Of a stretch of 16,255 nucleotides of DNA, positions 6,923 to 13,309 are shown in pieces. Below the pieces are notes generated by a model. That model did not search any database. It was not told where the DNA came from and saw only the letters and a list, made by a program, of their open reading frames with translations. The position numbers and the translations under genes are program-made. How positions within the stretch are numbered: position 1 is the first letter of the stretch; the number at the start of each line of letters is the position of its first letter. Source of the DNA: JBFHRE01 sp036745195 (lineage in GTDB: Bacteria; Actinomycetota; Acidimicrobiia; Spongiisociales; ZC4RG35); assembly GCA_036745195.1 (NCBI GenBank), contig DAIOGO010000059.1:1-16255 (forward strand), read 5' to 3'.

Positions 6923-8500
6923 ATGTCCATGCGGAACCGAGGCCTCAGCTGGGACGGCGAGGGAGCCCGCCGGTCTTCCCGACTTCTTGCCGTTTTCGCC
7001 CTTGCCGGCGTCAACCTGATCGGTGCCATCGTCCCCGCCGCCGCCACCGATCTCGATCCGCAAGGCGCCGGCTGGGAGGACGCCTCCTCCCTCCAGAGCT
7101 ACGACCCGAGCACCTACCTCGGGTCGATGATCCATGTCGGGTACAAGGTCGGGGTCGACGCCTACTGGTCACAGGGCTACACCGGCACCGGAGTTGACGT
7201 CGCCCTCATCGACACCGGGGTGGCTCCGGTGGCGGGGTTGAATGCCACCGGCAAGGTGCTCAACGGGCCCGATCTCTCCTTCGAATCCCAGTCCACCGCC
7301 TTCCGGTATCTCGACACCAACGGTCATGGCACCCATCTGGCCGGGATCATCGCCGGTCGTGACAACGCCGCGCCCACGATCCCGTCGATTCTCGATTCTG
7401 GAAACCTTTTCCTCGGGATCGCACCGGGGGCGCGCATCGTCAACGTCAAGGTCGGCACCTACGACGGGGCGGTCGACGTCTCGCAGGTCATCGCCGCCAT
7501 CGACTGGGTCACCCAGAATCGGAACAAGAACGGGCTCAACATCCGGGTTCTCAACCTCGCCTATGGAACCGACAGCACCCAGTCAGCGGTCCTCGACCCT
7601 CTCTCCCACGCCGTCGAGCGGGCCTGGAAAGCCGGCATCGTGGTCGTGGTCGCCTCCGGCAACGATGGCAACGCCTCTCCGGTGCGGATGCCTGCCACCA
7701 ACCCGTTCGTGATCACGGTGGGCGCCATCGACGGCATGCGGCTCAACGGAAAGTCGGCCCAGCCGATTCCTACTTGGTCGAACTGTGGGACCACCCGCAC
7801 GGTGGATGTGGTGGCTCCCGGCGCCTCGATCGTCGGTTTGAGAAACCCTGGATCGAAAGCCGATCTCGACTACCCGACCGCCAGGGTCGCCGGGCGTTAC
7901 TTCCTCGGATCGGGGACCAGCCAGGCGAGTGCGGTCGTCTCCGGTGCCGCCGCCCTGGTGCTCAGCCACCGGCCGGCCCTCACGCCCGATCAGGTCAAGA
8001 GTGTCCTCAAGCAGAGCGCCGCTCCCATGCGAAAAGTGAGCCAGGCCTGTCAGGGGGCGGGGGTGGTGGATCTGTACGGCGCCTGGTGGGCCACACCTGG
8101 TGCTGCGCAGACCTTCGCTGCCTCGACCGGTTTCGGCACGCTCGAGGCCAGCCGGGGGACCGAGCATCTGACAAACAACGGCGTGATGCTGACCGGCGAG
8201 AAGGACATCTTCGGCAGGCCGTTCTACTCCCCGATCTGGTCGGTGCTCGCCAGTACCGGCACCTCCTGGTGGGAAGGCACCTGGAACGGTTCCGTCTGGA
8301 CCGGTAGTTCCTGGTCGGGGTCGTCCTGGTCGGGCTCCTCGTGGTCGGGGTCCTCCTGGTCGGGCTCCTCGTGGTCGGGGTCCTCCTGGTCGAACATGAC
8401 CTGGAACGGTTCGAGCTGGTCCGGCTCGTCGTGGTCGGGTTCGTCGTGGTCGGGTAGTTCTTGGTCCGGCTCATCGTGGTCGGGTCAACGCTGGGAGTGA
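6923..8500 (+). CDS. Secreted S8 subtilisin-like serine protease with Trp-repeat C-terminal tail
   Basis: A 525-residue exported protease. Signal peptide: Arg-rich start, hydrophobic core about 21-37, likely cleavage after PAAA (residue 41). The S8 catalytic triad is complete: D97 (VALIDTG), H135 (NGHGTHLAG) and S333 (GSGTSQAS), with oxyanion Asn N247 (ASGNDG). Catalytic domain about 75-390. There is no obvious separate I9 propeptide; residues 42-75 could be a short pro-region. Residues about 391-445 are a linker. Residues 447-525 are a low-complexity tail of GSSWS-type pentapeptides with Trp in exact period five. ATG 6923 has GGAGGA 9 nt upstream; a second ATG is at 6929. No sortase or other anchor motif is visible, so the tail may serve attachment. 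It follows assembly gap 2, so operon membership is unknown. Confidence 0.95.
   Translation: MSMRNRGLSWDGEGARRSSRLLAVFALAGVNLIGAIVPAAATDLDPQGAGWEDASSLQSYDPSTYLGSMIHVGYKVGVDAYWSQGYTGTGVDVALIDTGVAPVAGLNATGKVLNGPDLSFESQSTAFRYLDTNGHGTHLAGIIAGRDNAAPTIPSILDSGNLFLGIAPGARIVNVKVGTYDGAVDVSQVIAAIDWVTQNRNKNGLNIRVLNLAYGTDSTQSAVLDPLSHAVERAWKAGIVVVVASGNDGNASPVRMPATNPFVITVGAIDGMRLNGKSAQPIPTWSNCGTTRTVDVVAPGASIVGLRNPGSKADLDYPTARVAGRYFLGSGTSQASAVVSGAAALVLSHRPALTPDQVKSVLKQSAAPMRKVSQACQGAGVVDLYGAWWATPGAAQTFAASTGFGTLEASRGTEHLTNNGVMLTGEKDIFGRPFYSPIWSVLASTGTSWWEGTWNGSVWTGSSWSGSSWSGSSWSGSSWSGSSWSGSSWSNMTWNGSSWSGSSWSGSSWSGSSWSGSSWSGQRWE
8267..8497 (+). repeat. Coding 15-bp tandem repeats (GSSWS pentapeptide array)
   Basis: Encodes residues 449-525 of the protease. 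Trp falls at every fifth residue from 449 to 524, 16 in a row without loss of register. The DNA unit is 15 bp, with a 30-bp higher-order unit repeated exactly within about 8326-8392. A longer duplication of 120 bp links ACCTGGAACGGTTC near 8279 with the same string near 8399. Copy-number change would keep the reading frame. Confidence 0.95.
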
Positions 8501-8560
8501 GCCGAGTCGGCCGGCTGCCTTCCGGCGCCAGTGACCGGTACGGGTAGCGTTCCGGTCCGG

Positions 8561-8971
8561 ATGACGACTTCAGGCGTGTTGATCGAGCGATGGTCGACTC
8601 TGCCCGTCGTATGGCGGCGGCGAGTGCTGGTGCTGATGGGTGGAGCGGCCGGGGGCCTGCTTCGAGAGCTGTTTGGCCTGCTGATTGCAGCGAACCCGTG
8701 GCCATGGGCGACCCTGGCCGCCAACGCACTCGGCTCCTTCGTGCTGGGCTGGGTGGTGGCCCGGGTCGTCGATCCAACCCGGTCGGAGCTGTCGATCCCG
8801 TTGGTAGGGGTCGGCGTGTGCGGGGCCCTCACCACCTTCGGCGGACTGGTCGACGAGGTGTGGTCCATGGTGTCGGCCGGACGTTGGGCGCAGGCTCTCG
8901 GCTACCTGGCGGCCAGTCTGGTTCTCGGTCTGACCCTGGCGGCGGGGGGCATGCGAGCGGGGCGGCGATGA
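8561..8971 (+). CDS. crcB: CrcB/Fluc fluoride channel subunit 1
   Basis: A 136-residue, four-helix membrane protein of the Fluc/CrcB family, which lowers cytoplasmic fluoride as a dual-topology dimer. The visible core begins VLVLMGGAAGGLLREL (residues 22-37); the pore Asn is N55 in ANALGSFVLGW; the Phe-box region reads GALTTFGGL (88-96). F93 is kept, but the second Phe position is L96 and the usual Ser-Thr is Gly-Gly, so this subunit is divergent. ATG 8561 is used; GTG 8531 is an alternative, and no good SD is visible. The stop overlaps the next crcB start in a 4-bp ATGA, so the two are translated together and very likely form a heterodimer. No fluoride riboswitch was recognised upstream. Confidence 0.88.
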   Translation: MTTSGVLIERWSTLPVVWRRRVLVLMGGAAGGLLRELFGLLIAANPWPWATLAANALGSFVLGWVVARVVDPTRSELSIPLVGVGVCGALTTFGGLVDEVWSMVSAGRWAQALGYLAASLVLGLTLAAGGMRAGRR

Positions 8972-9324
8972 CCTGGGTGCTGGTCGGTCTGGGCGCCGGC
9001 GCAGGAGCCCTCGCCCGGTGGGAACTGGGTGGCTGGGTCCAGGCGCGCAACTCACCCGCCTGGCCGTGGGGGACGCTGGTGGTCAATCTGGTCGGTTCCT
9101 TCGCCACCGGGGCACTGGCCGAGGCCGCTGTGAGCGGTCGTTGGGCGACGTTGGCGGGGGCCGGCTTCCTCGGGGGCTTCACGACCTTCTCGACCTGGAT
9201 GGTGGAGACGATCCGGTTTGCGCAGGAACCCGGTCCACTGGCCCGGCGGGCCGTGGTGAATCTGCTGGGGATGCTGGGCCTCGGCCTGGTGATGGTGGCG
9301 TTGGGGCACGCCGTCGTTGCCTGA
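8968..9324 (+). CDS. crcB: CrcB/Fluc fluoride channel subunit 2
   Basis: A 118-residue partner of the preceding subunit. It has four hydrophobic helices, with GLGAGAGALARWELG (7-21), pore Asn N40 in VNLVGSFATG, and GFTTFSTWMVE (70-80) keeping F74 and S75, with Trp at the second Phe position (W77). This subunit is closer to the family consensus than its partner. ATG 8968 is chosen because it forms the ATGA overlap with subunit 1; the same frame is open far upstream, but that part is a shadow of subunit 1. It converges with the SRPBCC gene, with 22 bp between stops and no evident terminator. Confidence 0.92.
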   Translation: MTWVLVGLGAGAGALARWELGGWVQARNSPAWPWGTLVVNLVGSFATGALAEAAVSGRWATLAGAGFLGGFTTFSTWMVETIRFAQEPGPLARRAVVNLLGMLGLGLVMVALGHAVVA

Positions 9325-9346
9325 GGGCCGGTCGTGAACGGCTGGG

Positions 9347-9814
9347 TCAGGAGGGTGAGCCGGCTCGGGCGATCAACGGGGCGAGCACCTCATCCCATCC
9401 GGGTTCGTAGGCCTGGCGGTGACGGGTACCGGCGTCGGAGCCGAACTCCTCCCATCCCCGGTGTTCGAGGTCGATTCTGCACCCGGCTCCCTCGGCGCCG
9501 AACCGAAGCTCGAGGGTCGACGCCGCCACCGGCGCGGGGTGGGGATGCCAGGAGAGAACGAAGCGGTTGGGAGGGTCCCAGGCGATGACTTCGCCCCAGC
9601 TCCACTCTTCACCGGTGGGACCCACCTCCACCACCCGTCCTCCGATGCGACCTTCGAAGCGGACGATGGCTTCCGCCGCCCCGGAAATCGAATGGGAGGT
9701 CATCGGCCACCACTCCGCCATCCTGGCGGTGAACAGGTCGAAGGCTTCCTCGACCGTGAGCGGCACCGTCCTGAACTTGCGGATGGGTTCGATGGCACGA
9801 GCGGACAGCATCAT
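9347..9814 (-). CDS. SRPBCC (AHSA1-like) domain protein
   Basis: A 155-residue cytoplasmic START/Bet v 1-fold protein of the activator-of-Hsp90-ATPase-homologue type. Members carry a hydrophobic ligand cavity, and most bacterial ones have no known substrate. Visible features are the opening IRKFRTVPLTVEEAFDLFTARMAEWW (shown in part: VEEAFDLFT), the middle GGRVVEVGPTGEEWSWGEV and WDPPNRFVLSWHP, and a C-terminal helix ending in the WDEVLAPLIARA region. It starts at ATG 9814 (or the adjacent ATG 9811). The first overlaps the repressor stop in a 4-bp ATGA, and AAGGAG lies 8 nt upstream within the repressor gene. ArsR-type repressor plus SRPBCC protein is a common actinobacterial pair; the repressor probably controls both. 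Confidence 0.88.
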   Translation of the reverse strand: MMLSARAIEPIRKFRTVPLTVEEAFDLFTARMAEWWPMTSHSISGAAEAIVRFEGRIGGRVVEVGPTGEEWSWGEVIAWDPPNRFVLSWHPHPAPVAASTLELRFGAEGAGCRIDLEHRGWEEFGSDAGTRHRQAYEPGWDEVLAPLIARAGSPS

Positions 9815-10128
9815 CGGGATCTCTCCTTGGGTGGGGTGATGGCGGTTTCGGTGAAGGCATCGAGGACGTCGTCCCACATCGACTCCAACCAGTCCCTCAC
9901 TGCTGCCAGGCCGCGCGGGTCGAGCGCATAGAGGTTGGAGGCCCCGTGCGGGGTCGAGTGGACGAGTTGAGCCTGACGCAGCACCTTCAGGTGCTGGGAG
10001 ACGGCAGGTTGGGACACGGGAAGCCGGTCGGTGAGCTGGCGGACCGACGATGGGGAGCGGCTGAGAAGTTCGACGATCCGGCGGCGGGTGGGATCGGAGA
10101 GGGCACCGAGTTGGGCATCAGCCGGCAT
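9811..10128 (-). CDS. ArsR-family winged-helix transcriptional repressor
   Basis: A 105-residue dimeric DNA-binding protein. The winged helix-turn-helix is clear: ALSDPTRRRIVELLSR (9-24), VRQLTDRLPVSQPAVSQHLKVL (29-50, recognition helix QPAVSQHL), then the wing LVHSTPHGASNLYALDP. No CxC or other metal-binding cysteines are present, so it is of the non-metal ArsR type commonly paired with SRPBCC proteins. Translation starts at ATG 10128, where no SD is present. A strong promoter places the likely transcription start at or next to the ATG, so the mRNA may be leaderless. The promoter is built from 17-bp tandem repeats that probably form its own operator. It overlaps the downstream SRPBCC gene by 4 bp. 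Confidence 0.93.
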   Translation of the reverse strand: MPADAQLGALSDPTRRRIVELLSRSPSSVRQLTDRLPVSQPAVSQHLKVLRQAQLVHSTPHGASNLYALDPRGLAAVRDWLESMWDDVLDAFTETAITPPKERSR

Positions 10129-10133
10129 AGACA

Positions 10134-10184
10134 GATCATAAGTCAAAACGAATGATAAGTCAACACGGATGATAAGATCGCTGG
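10134..10184. promoter_or_regulatory. Three 17-bp tandem repeats, probable ArsR-type operator
   Basis: Units at 10134-10150, 10151-10167 and 10168-10184 share ATNATAAG near their left ends; the first two also share GTCAA and ACG. They cover both promoter boxes of the repressor operon and lie in the divergent spacer before the dioxygenase gene, so a bound repressor would block its own promoter and might affect the other. Confidence 0.6.
10135..10163 (-). promoter_or_regulatory. Sigma-70-type promoter of the arsR-type/SRPBCC operon
   Basis: On the minus strand, TTGACT (10163-10158) and TATGAT (10140-10135) are separated by 17 bp, close to the -35/-10 consensus. A start about 7 nt past the -10 coincides with ATG 10128, predicting a leaderless transcript. 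Confidence 0.7.
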
Positions 10185-10244
10185 AATACCGGTCATCCCA
10201 CTCTCGTTCCAACCGGTGAGCCACCCCTACCATGAGGTTCACCC

Positions 10245-11051
10245 TTGACCGATCGCCAACCCGAGTTCGCCGATGTGAAGATGCCCGTGCTCTACATGAG
10301 CCACGGGGCGCCACCGCTGGCCGACGACCCGGTGTGGACCAGGCAACTGGCGGATTGGTCGGCGGCGATGCCCAAACCGGCATCGGTGCTGATGGTGTCG
10401 GCCCATTGGGAGGAAAACCCGCTGACGGTTTCGGCCACCACCACGGTTCCGCTCTACTACGACTTCTGGGGATTCCCCGAGCGTTTCTACCAGGTGGAGT
10501 ACCCGGCTCCGGGGGCGCCCGAGCTCGCCGGGGAGGTGGCGAGGCTGCTCGCCCAACCGGGCCGACCGGTGCACCACGACCCGGCGCGAGGTCTGGATCA
10601 CGGCGCCTATGTGCCGCTGATCGAGATGTACCCGGCGGCCGATGTCCCGGTGCTCCAGATCTCCATGCCAACCCTCGATCCACGGGAACTCTTCGAGATC
10701 GGTCGCAAACTGGCCCCGCTCCGCGACCAGGGAGTGCTCATCGTCGGGTCTGGTTTCAGCACCCACAACCTCCGATACGTGAACATGAGCCAGCCTCACG
10801 ACTCCGCTCCGCCGAGCTGGTCCAAGGAGTTCGACGACTGGCTCGACCGCGCCATCGGAGCCGGTGACGTCGACTCGCTGCTCGACTTCGAACGGGCGGC
10901 GCCGGCGGCGACCATCGCCCACCCGCGGACGGAACACTTCGCCCCGCTGTTCGTCGCCCTCGGGGCGAGTGTCGACACCGGGGCAGAGGGCGACAGCGTG
11001 GTCGAAGGCTTCTGGTTCGGATTGTCCAAGCGTTCGGTTCAGTTCGACTGA
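10245..11051 (+). CDS. LigB/DODA-type extradiol dioxygenase-like protein
   Basis: A 268-residue member of the class III (LigB) extradiol dioxygenase superfamily, 4,5-DOPA dioxygenase-like branch (YgiD/plant DODA). These cytoplasmic enzymes bind Fe or Zn and cleave catechols next to the hydroxyls; the natural bacterial substrate is usually unknown. Likely metal or active-site histidines: H20 (MSHGAPPL), H54 (SAHWEE), H119 (LDHGAYVPL), H174 (FSTHNLR) and H226/H231 (HPRTEHFAPL). Start: TTG 10245 has GAGG 7 nt upstream; ATG 10281, just before PVLYMSHGAPPL, is a possible shorter start. It is divergent from the ArsR-type repressor, whose operator lies in the shared spacer. Its last 13 bp overlap the convergent MMACHC-like gene. 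Confidence 0.87.
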   Translation: MTDRQPEFADVKMPVLYMSHGAPPLADDPVWTRQLADWSAAMPKPASVLMVSAHWEENPLTVSATTTVPLYYDFWGFPERFYQVEYPAPGAPELAGEVARLLAQPGRPVHHDPARGLDHGAYVPLIEMYPAADVPVLQISMPTLDPRELFEIGRKLAPLRDQGVLIVGSGFSTHNLRYVNMSQPHDSAPPSWSKEFDDWLDRAIGAGDVDSLLDFERAAPAATIAHPRTEHFAPLFVALGASVDTGAEGDSVVEGFWFGLSKRSVQFD

Positions 11052-11737
11052 ACCGTGGGCCAACCGGCCGGCCGCCGGCCGGTGTAGTGGTATTCGATCT
11101 GCTCGTCCGGGTATCGATACCGTCGGCCGGCCGGGCAGGCATCACGGGTGGCGAGCCACAGGCGCCAGTGGTCCCGCAAGTCGTCGGCGGTCTTCGGCTC
11201 CCCGGCGGCGAGCGCTTCCTCGAACAGCGAGAGACAGTTGTCTTCACACCGGCAGGGAGCCTCGATCGGGGTACCGATCGTCGCCGGCTCATGGTCGAGG
11301 ACGATTGCCGCCCGCAAGGCCATCCACGGGCCGAACACCGGGTGGACACAGAGGTGACTGGGGGACAGCCAGGCCATCCCGGCGATGGCGGCCAGCCGCT
11401 GGATGGCGACACGACGCGGCGGCGGTTCGTGGGCGAAGCGGATGTCGATCACGGCCGATGGTGGGACGTGGGCCGCCACCGCCGCCCGGACCGAATGTTC
11501 GGTGTACCGGTCGATCGGGTCCGCCGGTTGGACTGCTTGGGCCTTCACGAAGTCGGTGACGAAGGGCCACAGGACCGTGGTGTTGCCGATCACCACCACC
11601 GCCGCCCCGTCATCGCCCGGGAGCCGGTACTGGGCCTCGACACCGGCGTTGTAGAGACCAACCGTCGTGACGGCGCTCAGGTCGAAACCGGACGCCGCAC
11701 AACCCTCGGTGAGGGAGGTGAGCATCGTGTCGGCCAT
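11039..11737 (-). CDS. MMACHC (CblC)-like cobalamin-processing protein
   Basis: A 232-residue protein resembling human MMACHC/CblC, which removes the upper-axial ligand of cobalamin (decyanation, dealkylation) in the cytoplasm. Matching blocks in order: VGLYNAGVEAQYRLP (26-40), the TTVLWPFV strand and helix, DPIDRYTEHSVR (73-84), CVHPVFGPWMALRAAIVL (130-147), and DHWRLWLATRDACPAGRRYR (189-208) followed by YPDEQIEYHY, equivalent to the human HWRDWTYRD...RYSEEQKAYF region. Unlike the human protein, it carries CRCEDNC at 162-168, a CxCx3C cluster that could bind metal or take part in thiol chemistry. ATG 11737 is used; a GTG lies directly before it. It could instead belong to a related reductase subgroup, as no flavin test is possible from sequence alone. 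Confidence 0.8.
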   Translation of the reverse strand: MADTMLTSLTEGCAASGFDLSAVTTVGLYNAGVEAQYRLPGDDGAAVVVIGNTTVLWPFVTDFVKAQAVQPADPIDRYTEHSVRAAVAAHVPPSAVIDIRFAHEPPPRRVAIQRLAAIAGMAWLSPSHLCVHPVFGPWMALRAAIVLDHEPATIGTPIEAPCRCEDNCLSLFEEALAAGEPKTADDLRDHWRLWLATRDACPAGRRYRYPDEQIEYHYTGRRPAGWPTVQSN

Positions 11738-11810
11738 CACCCCAGGTTATGCCTGAGTAGGTGGGCGTGGACCGCAACCTCGGCCGGAGGTGGGTCACGG
11801 CTCCATAGCC

Positions 11811-11836
11811 GAGGGGCCCGGCGAACCGGGCCCCTC
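11811..11836 (-). terminator. Strong hairpin after the fasciclin gene
   Basis: Perfect 11-bp arms (GAGGGGCCCGG and its complement) around a 4-nt loop. In the minus-strand RNA the loop is UUCG, closed by a G-C pair, an unusually stable hairpin. It starts 24 nt past the fasciclin stop. No U tract follows, as is often true of actinobacterial terminators. Confidence 0.7.
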
Positions 11837-11859
11837 GAGATCGCTTGGTCCTGACCGAC

Positions 11860-12408
11860 TCAGGAGGCGGGCGGCAGGATCACTGCATCGATGACGTGGA
11901 TCACGCCGTTGGAGGCGATGATGTCGGTGGTGATGACGTTGGCCTCGTTGACCATGACCATGTCGCCGTCGACCGTGATGTCGATCTCGGAACCCTCCAC
12001 ACTGGTGGCGGTGTCGAGTCCGACGACATCGGCGGCGAGCACCGAACCGGACACCACGTGGTAGAGCAGGATCTGCTTGAGCGCCTCGGGATCGGCGAGG
12101 AGGCTGTCCAGCGTCCCCTCGGGCAGGGCGGCGAAGGCCTCATCGGTGGGGGCGAAGACCGTGAACGGCCCATCACCCATCAGCGTCTCTACGAGACCGG
12201 CGGCCTCGGCGGCGGCCAGCAACGTGGTGAAGCCGCCGGCGGCAGAGGCCACATCGACGATCGTCATCGGGGCTTCGGTGGTGGCCGGGGCCATGGTGGT
12301 GGCGGGTGCCTCGGTGGTCGGGGCGGCGGTGGTCTCGCTCGAGTCGGTCGAGCAGGCGGCCAGCACGAGGGTGGAGACTGCCAGTGCAGCCAACATCTTG
12401 CGGTTCAT
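11860..12408 (-). CDS. Fasciclin (FAS1)-domain lipoprotein
   Basis: A 182-residue lipoprotein with a single FAS1 adhesion-type domain, comparable in plan to mycobacterial MPT70/MPT83. Signal peptide 1-18 with lipobox LAAC (C19). A Thr/Ala/Pro-rich spacer covers about 20-48 (repeats of TTEAPATT type). FAS1 spans about 49-180: H1 box GPFTVFAPTDEAFAALP (80-96), the LLYHVVSG motif with its Tyr-His pair (114-121), and the H2 box NGVIHVIDAVILP (167-179). It should sit on the outer face of the membrane or in the cell wall and mediate adhesion or matrix contacts; the partner is unknown. ATG 12408 follows AGGAGAG at good spacing. A leader hairpin and a downstream terminator frame it as a single-gene unit. 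Confidence 0.93.
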   Translation of the reverse strand: MNRKMLAALAVSTLVLAACSTDSSETTAAPTTEAPATTMAPATTEAPMTIVDVASAAGGFTTLLAAAEAAGLVETLMGDGPFTVFAPTDEAFAALPEGTLDSLLADPEALKQILLYHVVSGSVLAADVVGLDTATSVEGSEIDITVDGDMVMVNEANVITTDIIASNGVIHVIDAVILPPAS

Positions 12409-12432
12409 GATTCTCTCCTGGGCTTGGATGGT

Positions 12433-12450
12433 CCCGCCCACTCGGGCGGG
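12433..12450 (-). promoter_or_regulatory. Hairpin in the fasciclin leader
   Basis: CCCGCCC and GGGCGGG form a perfect 7-bp stem with a 4-nt loop, 24 nt upstream of the fasciclin start and just before its SD. On the plus strand it is followed by TTGTCTCTT, so it could also act as a plus-strand terminator, but no plus-strand gene precedes it. Likely role: mRNA stability or translation control. Confidence 0.4.
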
Positions 12451-12582
12451 TTGTCTCTTATTCGGAGCCGGTCAATGAAGTGGATGACCGGATAGCGATT
12501 TCCTTTCGGCACCCCACCGGGTCGATCGGCCCTGGCCGGGCGACCGGTGGGGGTGTACAAGGGAGGGAGAACGGAGGCAGAC

Positions 12583-13281
12583 ATGTCCTCTTCCGAAGTG
12601 CGCCGCCATGCGGCTCACCGTTTGGTGGTTCCGGAGATACTTCCTCCTGCTCCGCCGGAGTTGGACACCCGCCAGCTCGCCCGCGGGGCATCGCACCTCT
12701 TGCTTGCCTCCGTCGTGTGCATGGCGCTGGTTCCCTGGGTCGTGTCCGAGTCGTATTCGGTCGTGGAACACACCCTGAGCGAGGCTGCCGGCCAGGGGGT
12801 GCGGGGTGGGTGGCTGGCACGGACCGGGATGACCTTGTCGGCGTTCGCCGTCTTCCTGTTGTCGGCGACTCCCGCCCTGCGCTGGGGCCCGTGGAGCCGT
12901 CTGGCTCACCGGCTCTTCGGGGTGTTCACCGTCTTCATCGCCATCTTCGAGGACACCCCCTTCTTCGGGGGCGAATCGGATCAGTTGGAGGAGTGGATCC
13001 ACAGCGTGGTGACGGTGGCCGCCGGCGCCACCTTCGTGATCGGAGTCCTGGCGGTGATGCTGGAAGGCAGGCGCCTTGGTCGTGTCCCTTCGGCATTCGA
13101 CCAGGCGGCCTTCCTGGCGCCACTGGTTCTTCCCCTGGTGATGTTGCAGGTGGACGGCATCGACGGTCTCGCCCAGCGTTTGATGTTGGCGGCGGGCATT
13201 TGGTGGTATTGGCTCGAGGCGCGGTCGGTGGTCATGCCCGGCGGACGGCCCCGGAATCGTCGGCGAGATCCTCGGGCGTAG
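12583..13281 (+). CDS. DUF998-like multi-pass membrane protein
   Basis: A 232-residue membrane protein with about six hydrophobic segments (approximately 37-54, 80-98, 108-123, 138-160, 174-190 and 199-213). The early segment followed by SYSVVEHTLSEAAGQG (57-72) and then a Gly-Trp-Leu-Ala-Arg-Thr-Gly stretch leading into the second helix resembles the DUF998 family, whose function is unknown. A polar cytoplasmic N-terminus (1-35) and an Arg-rich tail (221-231) suggest both ends face the cytosol. ATG 12583 is chosen over the upstream in-frame start because GGAGG lies 5 nt before it. The gene ends 28 bp before the peroxiredoxin gene on the same strand, so the two may be co-transcribed. Confidence 0.82.
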   Translation: MSSSEVRRHAAHRLVVPEILPPAPPELDTRQLARGASHLLLASVVCMALVPWVVSESYSVVEHTLSEAAGQGVRGGWLARTGMTLSAFAVFLLSATPALRWGPWSRLAHRLFGVFTVFIAIFEDTPFFGGESDQLEEWIHSVVTVAAGATFVIGVLAVMLEGRRLGRVPSAFDQAAFLAPLVLPLVMLQVDGIDGLAQRLMLAAGIWWYWLEARSVVMPGGRPRNRRRDPRA

Positions 13282-13309
13282 CGGTCACCCGCGCCGTATC
13301 CTTGCTCGG

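Noticed and set aside
5629..7197. One very long plus-strand open frame spanning the TCS2 regulator region, the lipoprotein, gap 2 and the start of the protease
   Set aside because: Only 6097-6802 is real coding. The upstream part is antisense to the response regulator, and the downstream part depends on a placeholder gap and lies out of frame with the protease.
8501..8560. Possible fluoride riboswitch before crcB
   Set aside because: The conserved crcB-motif sequence blocks are not visible. Only a weak GACCGG/CCGGTC pair with a 15-nt loop is present.
8007..8777. Minus-strand open frame rich in Ser/Arg/Thr opposite the Trp repeats
   Set aside because: An antisense reading of the repeat array and of crcB; no domain and no SD, and the plus frames are clearly coding.
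8590..8967. Long N-terminal extension of the second CrcB subunit
   Set aside because: It is a frame shadow of the first subunit. The extension has no hydrophobic helices, and the ATGA overlap gives the natural start.
11110..11121. 12-bp perfect palindrome GGTATCGATACC
   Set aside because: It lies inside the MMACHC-like coding region and encodes the conserved RYRYP stretch; chance codon arrangement is sufficient.
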